A stretch of DNA of 64,000 nucleotides from Candolleomyces eurysporus (lineage: Eukaryota > Basidiomycota > Agaricomycetes > Agaricales > Psathyrellaceae), in the NCBI GenBank assembly GCA_027579435.1, contig JANBPK010001064.1, forward strand, positions 6,696-70,695. Reading direction: 5' to 3'. Both the position numbers and the translations under genes were made by a program. This document shows positions 11,271-23,302 of the stretch, piece after piece. Under the pieces are notes generated by a model that was given only the letters and a program-made list of their open reading frames with translations, was not told the DNA's origin and did no database searches. Each line of letters begins with the position of its first letter. The first letter of the stretch is position 1.

Positions 11271-12799
11271 CTTACTGACCCCTATTTGTGGCCCTACTCA
11301 TCACTGGTGTTTTCCTTATTTTGCTTCTTGATTGGTAGTATTTTCTCGGACTTAGTGTCCTTCACTGTATATCAGTCATTGGACATCCCCTATCCTCTAG
11401 TCTCCTAGTCCCTAAGTTCTTGAAAGAAACATCCTTAATCAGTTTATCCCTGTTTACTTCCTGGTGGTTCATTTGACTAGTCTTTCTAGTATGTCTTTTC
11501 TGCATGCTGCCATGTTGACCTCTCATGTTGGCATCATCTCACTTTGACCCCCATATGCTCAGAAGCAAGCTGCACCAATTTTGAATACTTTGACAATGAG
11601 GCGCAGTTGGGTTTGAGTATTCAAAGACCAGGATGGATGAGGTGGAGTAGAGGCAATACAGAGTCATAGCTGTGAGTTTGTATTGCACTTGCCCTTTCAT
11701 CCATGGGGTTTGGATGAATTTTAGTGCTGGACAAATGAATTGTACATGTCAAGTTGAGGCTCAATAACTTCTGCCACAAGAGAAAGTCATCATTTCTGAG
11801 ACTATGGAGGAGCCATATACCAGCAAATTGTGTTTAAGAAGGCAGCATTACTTTGAGCCAGCCTCTCAGCGCCTCGTGTGTGATGTCTAAACGACGGCAT
11901 CGCGATTCCAAGAAAATGTCAGCACATGTCGGAAGATCACATCAACCTCTAAAATGACAGTGAAGTTGAAAGTTGTCCGAAATTGACCAAAGGACAAACA
12001 CGACAAATTTCAAATGGGACTTGGCATAATTCTCGAGCTGGAAACCAAACACCTCAAAGTCCTGGATGCCCGAGGGCGAGCCCGCCGAAGAAGCGGGCGC
12101 CAGCGTAGTGTCATGCAAATGGGTTCATTGAATGAGTTATCTCGCGCTTCGAGGTCAACGGCTCTCACCGTGCATTATCACAGGCAAACTCTAGTAAGCA
12201 CATTATTTTATATTTGTGACGACTGGAATCGTACCGTCGCAGGAGGTCATTTGCAACGAATGTAAAGAGTGTATAAAGGGGAATATAAAAGCCTGAGATG
12301 TTGGGTTGCAGCCTTCATTCATCATTTAAACGCGGTGTATGGTACATCTCCGGCCAGTCCCACAGGTTCAAATAGTTATCCATCCATATATTCCAAGCCA
12401 GGGTCACCCAGCTTCCATCACATACTGTTCGAAATTCTGTTCCATATCCAGCCCCTTCGAAATATACTGACTGCAGACAACGAGGCACTACCTCTCTCCA
12501 CTTTCTGAATGCGTGGCTAAGTAGCATAGATGTCTCTGAAGGACGTTGAAGTGAGATTACGCTTCATTTTGCCTACGAGGGACAACTCATGAAGGTTTCT
12601 CGCAGAACTTCTGATAATACTCGCCAAATCAGTGCCCACATTTGAATCCACCGTGCTATGTCCGCTCTCAAACGGATTTTACTCTTTTGAAGAGGACATA
12701 TACTATCTTGAATGTCTGAGATCTGGAGGATCTGATCGTCCTTCTCTGTCCTCTCAACAAAAAGTTCCGCTTCTTGAGGAGGATACGAAGAGCTAGAGT
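11271..12799. other. Intergenic, no supported gene
   Basis: No recognisable domain on either strand. A doubled TATA-like motif (GTATAAAGG and AATATAAAAG, 12270-12295) precedes a 79-codon frame without known features, and splice-linked exons are absent. The block may hold a lost or unannotatable gene. Confidence 0.4.
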
Positions 12800-12990
12800 G
12801 GCACATCGTGTTCTGGGAGCAANTTTAGCTATTTTTGCTGTTTACATACCATAGGCTTAACCTCTCTTTCCATCGTAAGCTTTCATTCTGACAGAATGGC
12901 CAGCTGATGAAGTCTCCAACGGGAAGGAATGAACTTGAACATTGTCAGGTTTGCTTTCGTCGGGCTGAGCTCGAATTGCCCCCAGAGCGG
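12800..12990 (+). repeat. Dispersed repeat, right copy (pairs with 9503-9690)
   Basis: Direct-orientation partner of 9503-9690, with a single N at 12823. It ends about 370 bp before the xylanase start codon. Confidence 0.7.
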
Positions 12991-13310
12991 CAATGTCTGG
13001 CAGCCTTTGGGGTTCAAACACGAAGAAGGTGCTAGGCAGACTTTCTCTCTCTAAACCGGGGTGGCTCTCTGACCGGAGCGCGGGTGCTCTTTTGATGAAT
13101 AGACGCCAGGCCTTCTGCCATTAACACAATGGCCGTTTATTGAGTCTCCACTTGAATTGCATTCGACAACCCCTATCATTTGTTTCTTTCTTGAGATTAA
13201 CTTATATGTTTGTCCCGTGCCCCGCCCACTCTCCGCTCCCCCAATGCCCGGTTAATATACGGATAGGGTCGAATCGTGAGACCGCGGGGAAATTGGTGCT
13301 TCTGAACAGG

Positions 13311-13317
13311 TATAAAA
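13311..13317 (+). promoter_or_regulatory. TATA box of the plus-strand xylanase gene
   Basis: TATAAAA at 51 bp before the ATG at 13362, a spacing matched by the minus-strand paralogue (16134-16140). Confidence 0.6.
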
Positions 13318-13361
13318 CGAGGTATATGATCTTACCGAATTGCCCCCAAACCATCGGATCA

Positions 13362-14253
13362 ATGGTCGTCTTCAACTCTCTCCTCGGTGCTGCTGTTTTC
13401 TCAGTTGTCGGCGTTCTCGCCGTCCCTAGCGTTGGCACCAACTTGATCACGCGGGCTGGCACTCCCGGTTCTGAGGGCATGCATGATGGGTTCTTCTACT
13501 CCTGGTGGACAGACGGCGGTGCCACTGCCACATACACTAACGAGCCAGAGGGTCAATTCAGGTAAGCTCTTTAGCGTCATCACTGTCTCCTCCAGCCAGT
13601 ACGTGTTCGCCCTAAGTACTGACTTGTTGCTCCCAAAGCATTACATGGGGTAGCGGAGGAAACCTCCTAGGCGGAAAGGGATGGAACCCCGGCTCACACA
13701 CCAGGTGCTTTCCTTAGTCCTATAATTCCTCCTTTTCTTCTCGAAGCAAGCACACTGACAATTCCTTAGGGTAATGTCCTATACCGGAACATACCAAGCT
13801 ACCGGCAACTCCTACCTCGCCGTGTGGGGCTGGACCAGAGACCCTCTCATCGAGTACTACATCATCGAGCACTTTGGTTCATACAACCCTTCCATCGGTT
13901 TTATGAGCAAGGGCACCGTCACCACCGACGGGTCGGTATACGATATGGGTGTTCGCTTTCGTAGCAGCGGGCTATCGTTGTTCACTCAGTTCTATTCTGT
14001 GCGCCGCGACAAGCGCACCACTGGTACAGTCGACCTTGGTGCGCATTTCAAGGCTTGGGAGGCTTCTGGGATGAGGTTGGGAGCTAGCCATCAATTCCAG
14101 ATCCTTGTCTGCGAGGGGTATTTTTCGTCTGGGTCTTGCAATATGACCGTATCCGAGGGTGGAAGCACCGGCCCTGTCACTACGACCCCAGAGGCAGAGA
14201 GGGCCTCATTGGACCCAATACCTGCCGCGGATCTGGAAGCACTTGCACGATGA
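13362..14253 (+). CDS. GH11 endo-1,4-beta-xylanase, secreted (249 aa)
   Basis: Secreted retaining xylanase that cuts the beta-1,4-xylan backbone outside the cell. Three exons (13362-13561, 13639-13704, 13770-14253) encode 249 residues. A hydrophobic signal peptide (about residues 1-20, MVVFNSLLGAA to VLAVP) is followed by the family start GFFYSWWTDGGATATYTN, then GNLLGGKGWNPGS. The nucleophile is Glu117 in PLIEYY and the acid/base is Glu204 in CEGYFSSG. A Thr/Pro/Ala-rich tail of about 32 residues follows the fold and lacks any carbohydrate-binding module. The ATG at 13362 is chosen because it begins the signal peptide and lies after the TATA box, although the frame is open further upstream. 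The paralogue at 15266-16082 has the same intron positions. Confidence 0.93.
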
Positions 14254-15265
14254 CCTGGGAAGATGATGGTTCTTTGACTTGATGCGTAAAGCGTAGTTGC
14301 ATACAGTGGGCAGCAGATGTTGCTGTACAATCTACATACGTAGCTCGAATACGATCTTGAACGTGTAAATATGAGTGAAGCTCTGGGCGCATATTTGGAT
14401 GGCGGGCGCCAGGATACGGCCTTGACCAGCTCATCTGTGTATATGTCTTTCCAAAGTTCCTTCGAAAGGTACTGGAGGCTCTAAGTACCAGCTGGAGTGT
14501 CAACGCTCTTCGTCGATAGGAAACAGTCAAACAGTCCCCAGCACTTGCACCAACAGTTATAATCGCTCTAGACTTCCAATTACGTTTTCCCTCGCACCTC
14601 GGAGTGATAGAATCATTTAAACCTCAGAGAATGTTACAATCCTGCTCCTGACAGACCTATAATACTGTTCCTTTTGTTTATGTATCGGATTTGGGACATG
14701 TTTTCGTACGTCGCGCACTACGATGATGTACGGGGAAGCACGTTGTGAGATCTGCATGTGTCAGCTTGAAGTAGTTGAAGGGGAACATTCAAGTTGTATT
14801 CAAGAATCACGAATGACCAGGAGGGACAGAATTTTTATCCGTTATCTTTGCTTGATGATACAGAGGATTATGAAGTGGACGGCTTCAAAAGGATTTCCTG
14901 GGAACTTGCATTAATCTGAGCTCGTTGTCCTTAACGAGACACTCGCCTGTACTTTACTGGCTCTTGAACTCGATTACACGGCCATCGTTGCTGTGCTTTA
15001 TTACGTCTGCTTCAGCTGGTAAGGTTTGAGGTAGAGAATGGGAAGAGCCAGTTGGCGGCCTTGACGTTAGCGTTCCGTTTATACTGGCGATGCTGAAACA
15101 GGACCAAGGATAGCTCAGAGTGGCTTAATAAAGATCTCTTCTGCCCCGTCGACCATTCGAACATTTGGCAAAGGCTTCATTGATTTTTTGCACCTGTATG
15201 TACAGCTGGCCGCTGCTACCCAGTTCATGTGGTGGTAGTTCCATCAGACGGTGGGTTCAAGGTAC
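14254..15265. other. Convergent intergenic region between the two xylanase genes
   Basis: The 3' flanks of both genes meet here. Apart from AT-rich stretches that may serve as polyadenylation regions, no gene or repeat is seen. Confidence 0.5.
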
Positions 15266-16082
15266 TCAGTTCACGTCGGAGACGGTCATATTACAAGACC
15301 CGGACGAGAACCACCCCTCACAAACCAAGACCTGGTAATAATGGCCCGCTCCCAATCGCATTCCTGCTCCTTCCCAAGCTCTAAAGTGGGCTCTCAGGTC
15401 GACTGTCCCGCTGCTCCGCTTGCTACGGCGGACAGACCAGAATTGCTGGAAGGTCGAACCGGGTCCGTCGATGGATATCTGGTTAACGCGAGTTCGAACG
15501 CCCATATCGTACATCGATCCGTCGACGGTGATGCTGCCCTTGTTGATAGCACCGATGAAAGGGTTGGAAGGGCCGCCAAAGTGCTCGACGATGTAGTATT
15601 CGACGAGTGGGTTTTGGGTCCATCCGTGTACGGCGAGGTAGGAGTCGCCGGTGGAGTTGAAGGTGCCGGTGTAGGCTAGCACCCTAGGGCACCATCGTAA
15701 GCGAACTTCCTTATCATGGGCAAGTGAAAGATTGTAAGAACGCACCTGGTGCGTGAGCCTGGTTTCCATCCCTTTCCGCCAAGCAGGCTCCCTCCATTGT
15801 CCCATGTAACACTTTCATTACCAATTTAGCGAGCAGGTTGAATAGAATTGATATCCGGTGATGACGCGGAAGAACTCACCTGAATTGACCCTTTGGTCCG
15901 TTGGTGTATGTAGCGCTAGCACCGCCATCTGTCCACCAGGAGTAGAAGAACCCGTCGTGCATACCCTCAGAGATTGGAGTTCTTGTCCGAGTGCTATTAC
16001 TCAAGTCGGTAGTGCCGGCGGGGACGGCAAATGCACAGAGTGCTGCAAGAACGGCAGCGAAGACAGAGGTGAAGAAGACCAT
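15266..16082 (-). CDS. GH11 endo-1,4-beta-xylanase, secreted (228 aa)
   Basis: Paralogue of the 13362 gene in opposite orientation, 228 residues from three exons (16082-15880, 15811-15746, 15683-15266) with identical intron phases. The signal peptide is MVFFTSVFAAVLAALCAFAVPAG. The catalytic nucleophile is Glu118 in NPLVEYY and the acid/base is Glu212 in CEGWFSSG. The family signatures GFFYSWWTDGGASATYTN, LLGGKGW and FWSVRRSKRSSGTV are intact. It ends directly after the fold (NMTVSDVN) and so lacks the C-terminal tail of its partner. The loop SIDGPGSTFQQFWS is the usual GH11 thumb-side sequence and is longer than in the partner. Both genes look functional, and the TATA box lies 52 bp before the ATG. 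Confidence 0.93.
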
Positions 16083-16133
16083 TGATTGGATGGATTCTGG
16101 CAGGTACGACTAAAAGAACGTTCAATCCTCTCA

Positions 16134-16140
16134 TTTTATA
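16134..16140 (-). promoter_or_regulatory. TATA box of the minus-strand xylanase gene
   Basis: On the minus strand this reads TATAAAA, 52 bp before the ATG at 16082, mirroring the spacing in the plus-strand paralogue. Confidence 0.6.
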
Positions 16141-16529
16141 ATACATATTCCAACTTTCACTTGACCCGGAAGAAGCTTTACTAATTTCCCGGCAAGTCTC
16201 ACGAATCCTGCGCAGATTCAATCGTATCCGTATATTCACCGAACTTTCAATAGGGGAGCAGCGGCTCCGAGGTAGATTCTATGTTCTCTGAGCCCAAGTA
16301 AAGAGGATGGGTGGTCCATTGCTGCGGAAGCGAAGGCATTTGCTCGCAAGCTGCTTCCATCCATGCGTCAAAAAACATAGAAGCGATCGAAAAATCAACT
16401 GACAAGTCACGATGTGACTACTGATGACAATCGACGCCTGCTACAAAACTCTTCTTCCCTCAGCTGCTTGATGAGGGAGTCTGAGCACTCGATCGATGTT
16501 GCACGCGGCTGCGAAGTGGAGGTACCCTG

Positions 16530-17605
16530 ACCGATGACCAGTGATTGGTCCCTGCATTCGTGGAAACGGAGGAGGCTGGGGGCCGGGAGTATACCGTGGG
16601 GATCCCCATCAGTCACTCCTCATTGCCATCAACGGTGCACTCGTCTTCTTGGACATCGACCCCTTCGAACATCGACCAGCTTCACTACAACTCCCCTTCG
16701 ATAACCCTATTCTCAACGACAGCCTGGGATAGAAGCATTTCGGTATGCCTTGGCATGGATGCGGTGCTGAGGCCTGGCTGACCATTGACCTAGCTCAGAA
16801 CGAAACGATGACGCTTAGTTCCCTAACCCCCATTCGGGCGGCTGGATGACACCATGGACGAAAAACCTGCAGGGATTGAACTGGTATGTCCTCTTGCTTC
16901 TCACTCATCTAAACTAAATTTCTGGCCTATTTCATAGTCCCTGCGAAATCTGAACAATGACTCGCTGAATCTCCAAGCCCACGACGAGTACGCGGCCTGG
17001 CCGACCTGCGGTAATATCAAGAGTCTGACCGTCAATTTGCCGGTGTTCATAAATCAACGGGCGATTCAGAGGGCGGGGGTACCACCACAGGCAGTGTATC
17101 TGGTGAGATTGAACTAGTATGCCTCCCAAGTCTCGGTTTCGTCCGAACGTCTGAGCTAACAGCACCGTACAAAATCCGCCAAATCTCCAAGTGCATGAAA
17201 AGTACGTGATCTGGCCGACCTCTAATGGTCCGGACATATAGATAGACCCTGGCAGTCAATATCGCAACATTTCGAATATAGAAATCCTTGGCAGCTTCGA
17301 CATAATCATACCCAGTGCCAAGCTCGAGAAATCCTTCCCTTGTACACAACATTGAAGATGACAAGCGGGAAAGTGCCTCACCATATCTTCCCGCTGTCTG
17401 CTGCTGCACATGAAGCTAGCTCTCATGCAGATATTGAAACATGCTGGCGAGGGTTGACGATCGTGCGACGCGGGAGGAGCGCGTCTGCTGAAGAGAGTCT
17501 CATCCAGCCCAGCTGCTATAAAGTCCGTTCCTCTCCATCCTCTCCACCCATGCTGTGCTAATTGTGCCTCTACAAAAGAGGTCTACAAGAGGCTCATGAT
17601 GCGAG
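16530..17605 (+). pseudogene. Decayed partial copy of EXO70 (5' end) with an internal duplication
   Basis: This stretch is collinear with 23050-23870, the 5' end of the intact EXO70. The upstream block (CATCAACGGTGCACTCG at about 16629) and the start codon region (ATGGACGAAAAACC at 16855) can both be followed. So can exon 1 ending GATTGAACTG, exon 2, and exon 4 (GATATTGAAACATGCTGGCGAGGGTTGACGA region near 17430). The copy ends near 17605 within the exon that encodes the LYKEAVERL segment. The piece from the end of exon 1 through exon 2 occurs twice (16885-17045 and 17115-17265). Stops and indels disrupt every frame, so no product is expected. The intact parent lies 6 kb away in the same orientation. 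Confidence 0.8.
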
Positions 17606-18356
17606 TTACAATTACTAGATAGGTCAAACGACGGGCACTGGTTACCCCTTGCCTGGGCTTGGTACTTCCAAGGAATTGGTCAATCACACAAACAGATGCG
17701 AGAGAGTTCGGTGTAGAAGGGAAGGACATAGACGATGGAGGAGGGCTCGAGACAGCGATGGTCCGATACCTGATCGCTCGAGGTGAAAACGAGTGTATTT
17801 GGATAGTTCTTAATGTAGACGAGATTGATGACGACGAGAGGCAAGAAGAATTATATCGAAAAGAATGCAAATATGAAATGACTGCTTGAGTCCAAATCGA
17901 TGGAGGGGGAAAGGTAAGATCTGTGTGGAAAAAGGTAAGCCTCCTTTCTAAAATCCTGTCTCTAGGGTATATAAGGTGTTCCGGTTCGTGTGTACACGTT
18001 TGGTGTACAAACGAAGTGCGAGTCCAATCGGACCTCGCCTAGCAACCGCAATATCCTACGAATATTCGAGAACGGTCTGTGGAAATAAAACAGTCCGTAA
18101 AAGGTGCGAAAGGGTCCTGAACGGGCGATGGAGTCAGCTAAGCGAACCGAGAGACAATAGGGCGAGTGAACCGTTTCTCCGCTCAGAGTCGGGTCACTCC
18201 CCACACAGATACCTACTCATAGCTTTGGCATCGTCCGGAGCTCCTTGATGTCTGTTGAAGTGGGCGGGAAGAAGACGTTTTGACGTGTTTCATTGCACCA
18301 GTGCCAACGTGAGCATAAAGGAATCGTTGACCAACATCGTACCCCAAAACATGGAA
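17606..18356. other. Intergenic, no supported gene
   Basis: Short open frames only. A TATA-like GTATATAAGG occurs near 17967, but no gene can be linked to it. Confidence 0.4.
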
Positions 18357-21300
18357 TTATACATCAAAAATACCGCTGCTATATATCACTTGCACTTGCA
18401 TATCTAAGCTTGTTGCCACCAATTTGGATCGATAGATCCTATATTCTAATCGTGCGGTCCGGTAGGCCGTTTCGTATGTCTTCGGTTCTTGCCTGGCCAA
18501 GAGACGATACAGTTTTACTGACTTTCTGATTTTCGTCCGTGCTATGTCGTATCGACCAATCTTCGCCCACCGTGACGCCAAATTGGCCAATCCCGACGCC
18601 AGGCTTCCTTGGACCACCAGTTCTGGATGTTCAACCACCCATTGCTGATAAAAGCGAACTACTCTTCTTCCTTCAACAATTCCAGAGAAATCCTCTCCGT
18701 CGATCTTGGACAGAGCATCGTTGAGCTGCCTGTACAATGTCCCGCTAACGTTTGAAATCTTCACGGTCAGGCCCGGTCCCTCGATGGAAAGCGACTGAGA
18801 TATCGCTGGATATGTTTCAAGCGCTTCCAGGGATGCCCTGATAGCCTGTTCAAACATCCTCTGCTTCAAACATCTCTCTCCAGTCCACATGAGGATGACT
18901 TTGCGGAAAGTCTGAAGGCTCGGGTTGTGATTGGCCCGGTCTACCAGGAAAAGGACGGATGCAGCTTCTTCTAGAGTATCTGCGTATTCTTGGCTATCAG
19001 GTTGCATGATTTTAAGGATGACAACCAAAGAGTAATAGCAATATCCAAGAAGCATCCTGGCCTGAGCATGGCGTATCAGGAAGGGGGATATTTGGTCGCT
19101 TCCACTCGCATCTCCAATCAGTATCATTACAGCCTCGCGAGCTGCAGCCAACCCTTCATCACCTGCACCAGCGCTCAACAGCATCATTCCGGTGTCGTTC
19201 AGGCATCGAGCTAAAGCCATTGTCATATCGACCAATGCAATAGTCGACCAGTAATCTCCCCATTCATCCAGGGAATAGCTGTTTTGTAGGCCCTGGTTAG
19301 AGACAATCTCAAGCCGGGGCCATACATCACAGCCTCGGGGACTGTGGGTTGCTATGAGGCGGGTAATAGCGATGAGCTTGTCGCGTACGGGCAGTGACGT
19401 CTCGCTCTTTCCATCTATCTGGACCACCGGATCAATTCCCCCCACTATCGAAGAGCATACTGCGTTAGAAACACGAGCTCCCAACGCAGAAATGGTTCGA
19501 TAGTCCTTCTTCGTCAATTCCAAAACCATCTCCAAACACTCCCGAGCTGAATCCAAGGCACCAGCCTGATCATCCGCTCCTTTCAACATCTCTCCTTGAA
19601 CAGCCAAGGTGCTTGCAAGAGAGGCCGCATATTCGTGATTCCCAGCACCCACTAATTGCCGATATGCTGTGACAGCCTCTTTCAAGTATTCCACCGCTTC
19701 CCGCTGGTCATTTTGTGCGTGATGGGTGGTGGCGAGCGCAAGGAAAACCGCCCCTCGGCACTTTTGGTGAACCACCTCCTCTTTTCCTTCGAATAGTCGG
19801 TAGATCTCCAAGGCCTCCGTAGCCTCGGGGTGGGCGCTGCCTCTACAGAGATTACACCACGTGGCGTGGACTGCGAGGTATTCAACAAGGATTTGGTCGG
19901 CGCCTGCGATTTTCCTGGCGTTCAGATGGCGGAATATAGTGATGGCACCCTGTAAGGCGTTGTGGTATTCATCCACTCGCTCGGAGGAGTAAAGCCAATC
20001 ATACATTGCAAAAAGGCTAGTGCCAATACGGTGATAGTCGTCATCATTGAACAGGTCCTCGAAGTGATCGGGGAAAGTGCTCTGTTATGCCATTAGCAAA
20101 ACCTTCCTCAAGAAAGCATTTTTTACGTTACCTGAACCCATCTCAGTAAAGCTGGAACATCAGTGACTTCTCCCCACATCGCAGTAATCTCGAGCAATGG
20201 GTCAAGTAGTTGCACCAATACATCTCGGAGTTTACGGGCCAAGTCCAGATCGGCTTTTTGACCTGAACCCAAAACATGATACTGAAAGGATATGCATGAA
20301 TACCACAATGTTTCATCGGAAAGCGACGGCGGAATTTGCATGATTTTCGGCTTTTCGCCCAAGTGCAGCGACAGGAACCCGAGCGGTGGGACCCCTGGTC
20401 GCAGGTCTTTGAGGATGGAATCCAACGTGAGGATGGCCATTGTATAATGACACTCCTCAACATTGAGGAAGTACGGCTTTGATTCAGACTCTCTCTTCGT
20501 CAGGAACTCCATCACGGAAAGGTGAAAGAGCTGAATGGGTGACCCTGGGGCATCTAGCAGGACGGAGCCCAGCCATGAGGCCATCGTGTCAATATCTTTG
20601 GAATTAACAGCTGGGTTGATTGCGTGGAGCGCCAAGAGTGCCTGCTTCGAGATTTTCACTTCTTGGGTAACGAGTGGTGCCATCAACGCCTTGAAGGCGG
20701 TGGCTGCTCCCTTGTTCCACGCGATCTTCGAAAATATCTGGTCGAAGAGGGCGTCCAGCTTCCCCTCAACCTCGAACCCTTTTTCGGAGCGATCCACGAT
20801 CTCCTCCAAAGCTTTGACAGGGTCGATAGACTGTTCAAGGAATTTGAGATTGACCTCCGCCCAGAGGAAAAGGCCTTCCGTCATGGAGACAAATTGTCGA
20901 ATAAGCTGATCCGATGGATTGAAGTTGCGAAAGGGGGGTTCATGTAAACGTTTCCGGACATGTTGCTCGATATCCGATAGCGTCTCGGATCGACCGATCA
21001 AAGATGTTGACAGAAGACTAACGTGGCCTTGGTCTCCAAGAAATGACATGGCATTGGGCTCGGGGCGAGAAGTTGCAACTATGCAGATGCTGCTCGGAAG
21101 GTCCGGAATATCGTTCCTCAGAATGTTCCAGAGGTCTCTGTCGTCGGCCTCGTCCAGCCCATCGATTACGATGACAAGTGGACCGGCCTGTGGAAGAGAC
21201 TTGCGAAAGGCAGGGATTATCACATCCTTCATTTGACGACAGGGGGATGCAAGGCAAAGGGTATCGTCCGCTCGCAAGATCTGGACGATAGTGTCCCGAA

Positions 21301-22417
21301 CTTCCTTGCTGGCCCGACAAAGTCCGCGTATGAGTGATCCGGTGAAGTGACGGGACGTAGAATCTGAGTCTTTCCTGAGCGCGGAGAAGAAAAATGAAAC
21401 AACAAGCTTTCGTTCCTCGTCGGACTTTTGGGCAACAGAGTGCGCAATAGACGTCTTTCCGCTCCCTGCGACATCCGCAATCAGGAAAATGGCGGCGCTC
21501 GTCCGAGAGGTGTACTTCAATAACCACTCGTTGACCTCGGCTTGCTCAGAGACTCTTGTTCCGGGTAAACAGGCGCAATTGGGATCCCATGACGCACACT
21601 GTGACTCGAGTAAGCGGTTCAAGATGCTTATGTCCTCCACCGTACGCTCTATAGATTAGGATATTTAGCAAAGGGTTCGCCCAAGAGTCAACCGTCGTGA
21701 CTCAAACTCACCGAGACCTTCCGTTATGTCATTCTTCAGCTTTTCCAATAGGCCACCGACTACCCCATTAAAGCTGAGGGACTCGGCGGCCACAAGCAAC
21801 GAATTTTCAAACTCCAAACAATAAACGGTTAGCAGGCGAAGGTCGTGGCATCTTGAGGACACACCTGAAACTGGCTCAAGGCATCATCGAATTCCTGCTG
21901 GAGCGCGGTGACTTGCTCTCCATTCGTCGCGGCAAACCTTATCGCCCTCTCGAGAAAAGTCTCTTTCCCAAGCACATCGATCTTTTTTTTGGATCGACTC
22001 CAACGCGCTGTCGCGACAAGGATATGCATGACACAATGAGCTGGCAGAGATTCAAGAGTTCTCACCTTTTTAGTTTCGTGAGGAGTTCCGTGTATGCCTT
22101 CAGCTTCCCCGTGCGATCATCCGTAAGGTGCTTCAGAATTGCGGCCATATATAGCTGGATGTGCGCCGAAAGGTTTTTCCATTCTTCCTTATTGTTTTTG
22201 AACGACTAAGGAATGCTTTCTCAGAATGACTCCCTATCGGATAGGTTGACTGTACCTCTGCTGTCTGGGCAATCGTCAGTACCAGACCGACCGCTGACTT
22301 GAGCGGTGGGAATGCATCCGCTCCGGCATGTACAGCTTGGAGGATTCGAATTGCGATTGCGAGCCTGGCGCTTCCGTCCAGAGGTGGGTGAATGAACTCT
22401 TCTTGTATTTGTGTCAT
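18357..22417 (-). CDS. Fungal STAND/NLR-like protein: N-terminal domain, NACHT NTPase, helical repeats
   Basis: Large intracellular NTPase-switch protein of about 1,260 residues in six exons. The N-terminal region (22417-22256, 22205-22066, then pieces near 21997-21870 and 21815-21715) carries the basidiomycete STAND-type start AFPPLKSAVGLVLTIAQTAE and SFKNNKEEWKNL. Exon 5 (21648-20132) holds the NACHT domain: Walker A VAGSGKTSIAHS, Walker B LVIVIDGLDEADD, and the ATSRP sensor. Exon 6 (20081-18357) is all-helical with TPR-like repeats, for example AVFLALATTHHAQNDQREAVEYLKEAV. The third exon contains an A8 run (21983-21990). Using the AG at 21998-21999 keeps the frame; using the CAG farther upstream needs one A fewer. 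The gene is divergent from EXO70. Known: fungal STAND proteins act in non-self recognition and regulated cell death; this one's ligand is unknown. Confidence 0.82.
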
Positions 22418-23302
22418 TGTGTCGGTGGATTGTCGACGTCGAGACTATGAATGGTGGTGGAGAGAAGTATCGTGAAGGGTGGGGAGGGATCAGCTGCCTG
22501 CCACGATGTGGCCGTTTGAGCTGTTGAACCAAGTTGGGTGGCATCAATCCAACACATGTTTGCGTGCGAGAATCAGCTCCCAAGAAGGCTTAATGTGAAT
22601 TTTTAGCGCTCAGACCGGCGCTCATTGGTGTTCCTATCATTGACGTTGCAGGGCGCACTGGTGCCAGCTGCAATTTGAATACTCATTGTCTCCTATTGTG
22701 TACTGACTGTGCTGACAGCGAAAATGGGGGCAGACCACACACACAAATCCATAGTCACTGGCGGCGAACCAGCTATTTAAAGAGCTCTAGCAATAGAAAT
22801 GATGGAGCATGGAGAAATGGCTAAAAGTAGTTAGAGGTATTGTGTAGACACTGCCTTCGGTCGTTCTTCTGCCCCTCGTGTCTTGTGATTCAATTGAGAT
22901 GCCCCAAATCCGACCCCGTCGTAGCTTCCTTGACCATGTTCTGACCGGCAAATGCAGAGCAGGTGATGGTATGGTCCAGCCAGTATGTCATGGTTTTTGC
23001 TCGGCTCGTAGGCAGGCATGCGCGCCCATAGCTATGCATCTCGGAAGAGACTGACCGACTGCTGTGGGCTACACGGGCGCCTATCGCTATCCCTCGGCGG
23101 TGATTCTGGAAGCGTGGGAATCTCGATCAATCACTGCTCGTTGCCATCAACGGTGCACTCGCCTTGTTGAACATCGACCAGCTCCACTACAGCTCCCCCT
23201 CGACAGCCCTATTCCCGCTAGAAACCTTTTGGTATGCCTAGGCATGGATGCAGTGATGAGGGCTCGCTGACCAATCACCTAGCTTGGACATTCGGTAACG
23301 CC
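22418..23302. other. Divergent promoter region between the STAND gene and EXO70
   Basis: 885 bp between the two start codons. The right part (about 23050-23302) also occurs at 16530-16854 upstream of the EXO70 pseudogene. No additional gene is seen. Confidence 0.5.

Noticed and set aside
12269..12508. 79-codon frame behind a TATA-like motif
   Set aside because: No recognisable motif, no signal peptide and no linked exons. The TATA-like sequence alone is not enough.
15251..15679. 142-codon plus-strand frame
   Set aside because: It is the antisense shadow of the minus-strand xylanase exon 3, which has clear GH11 motifs.
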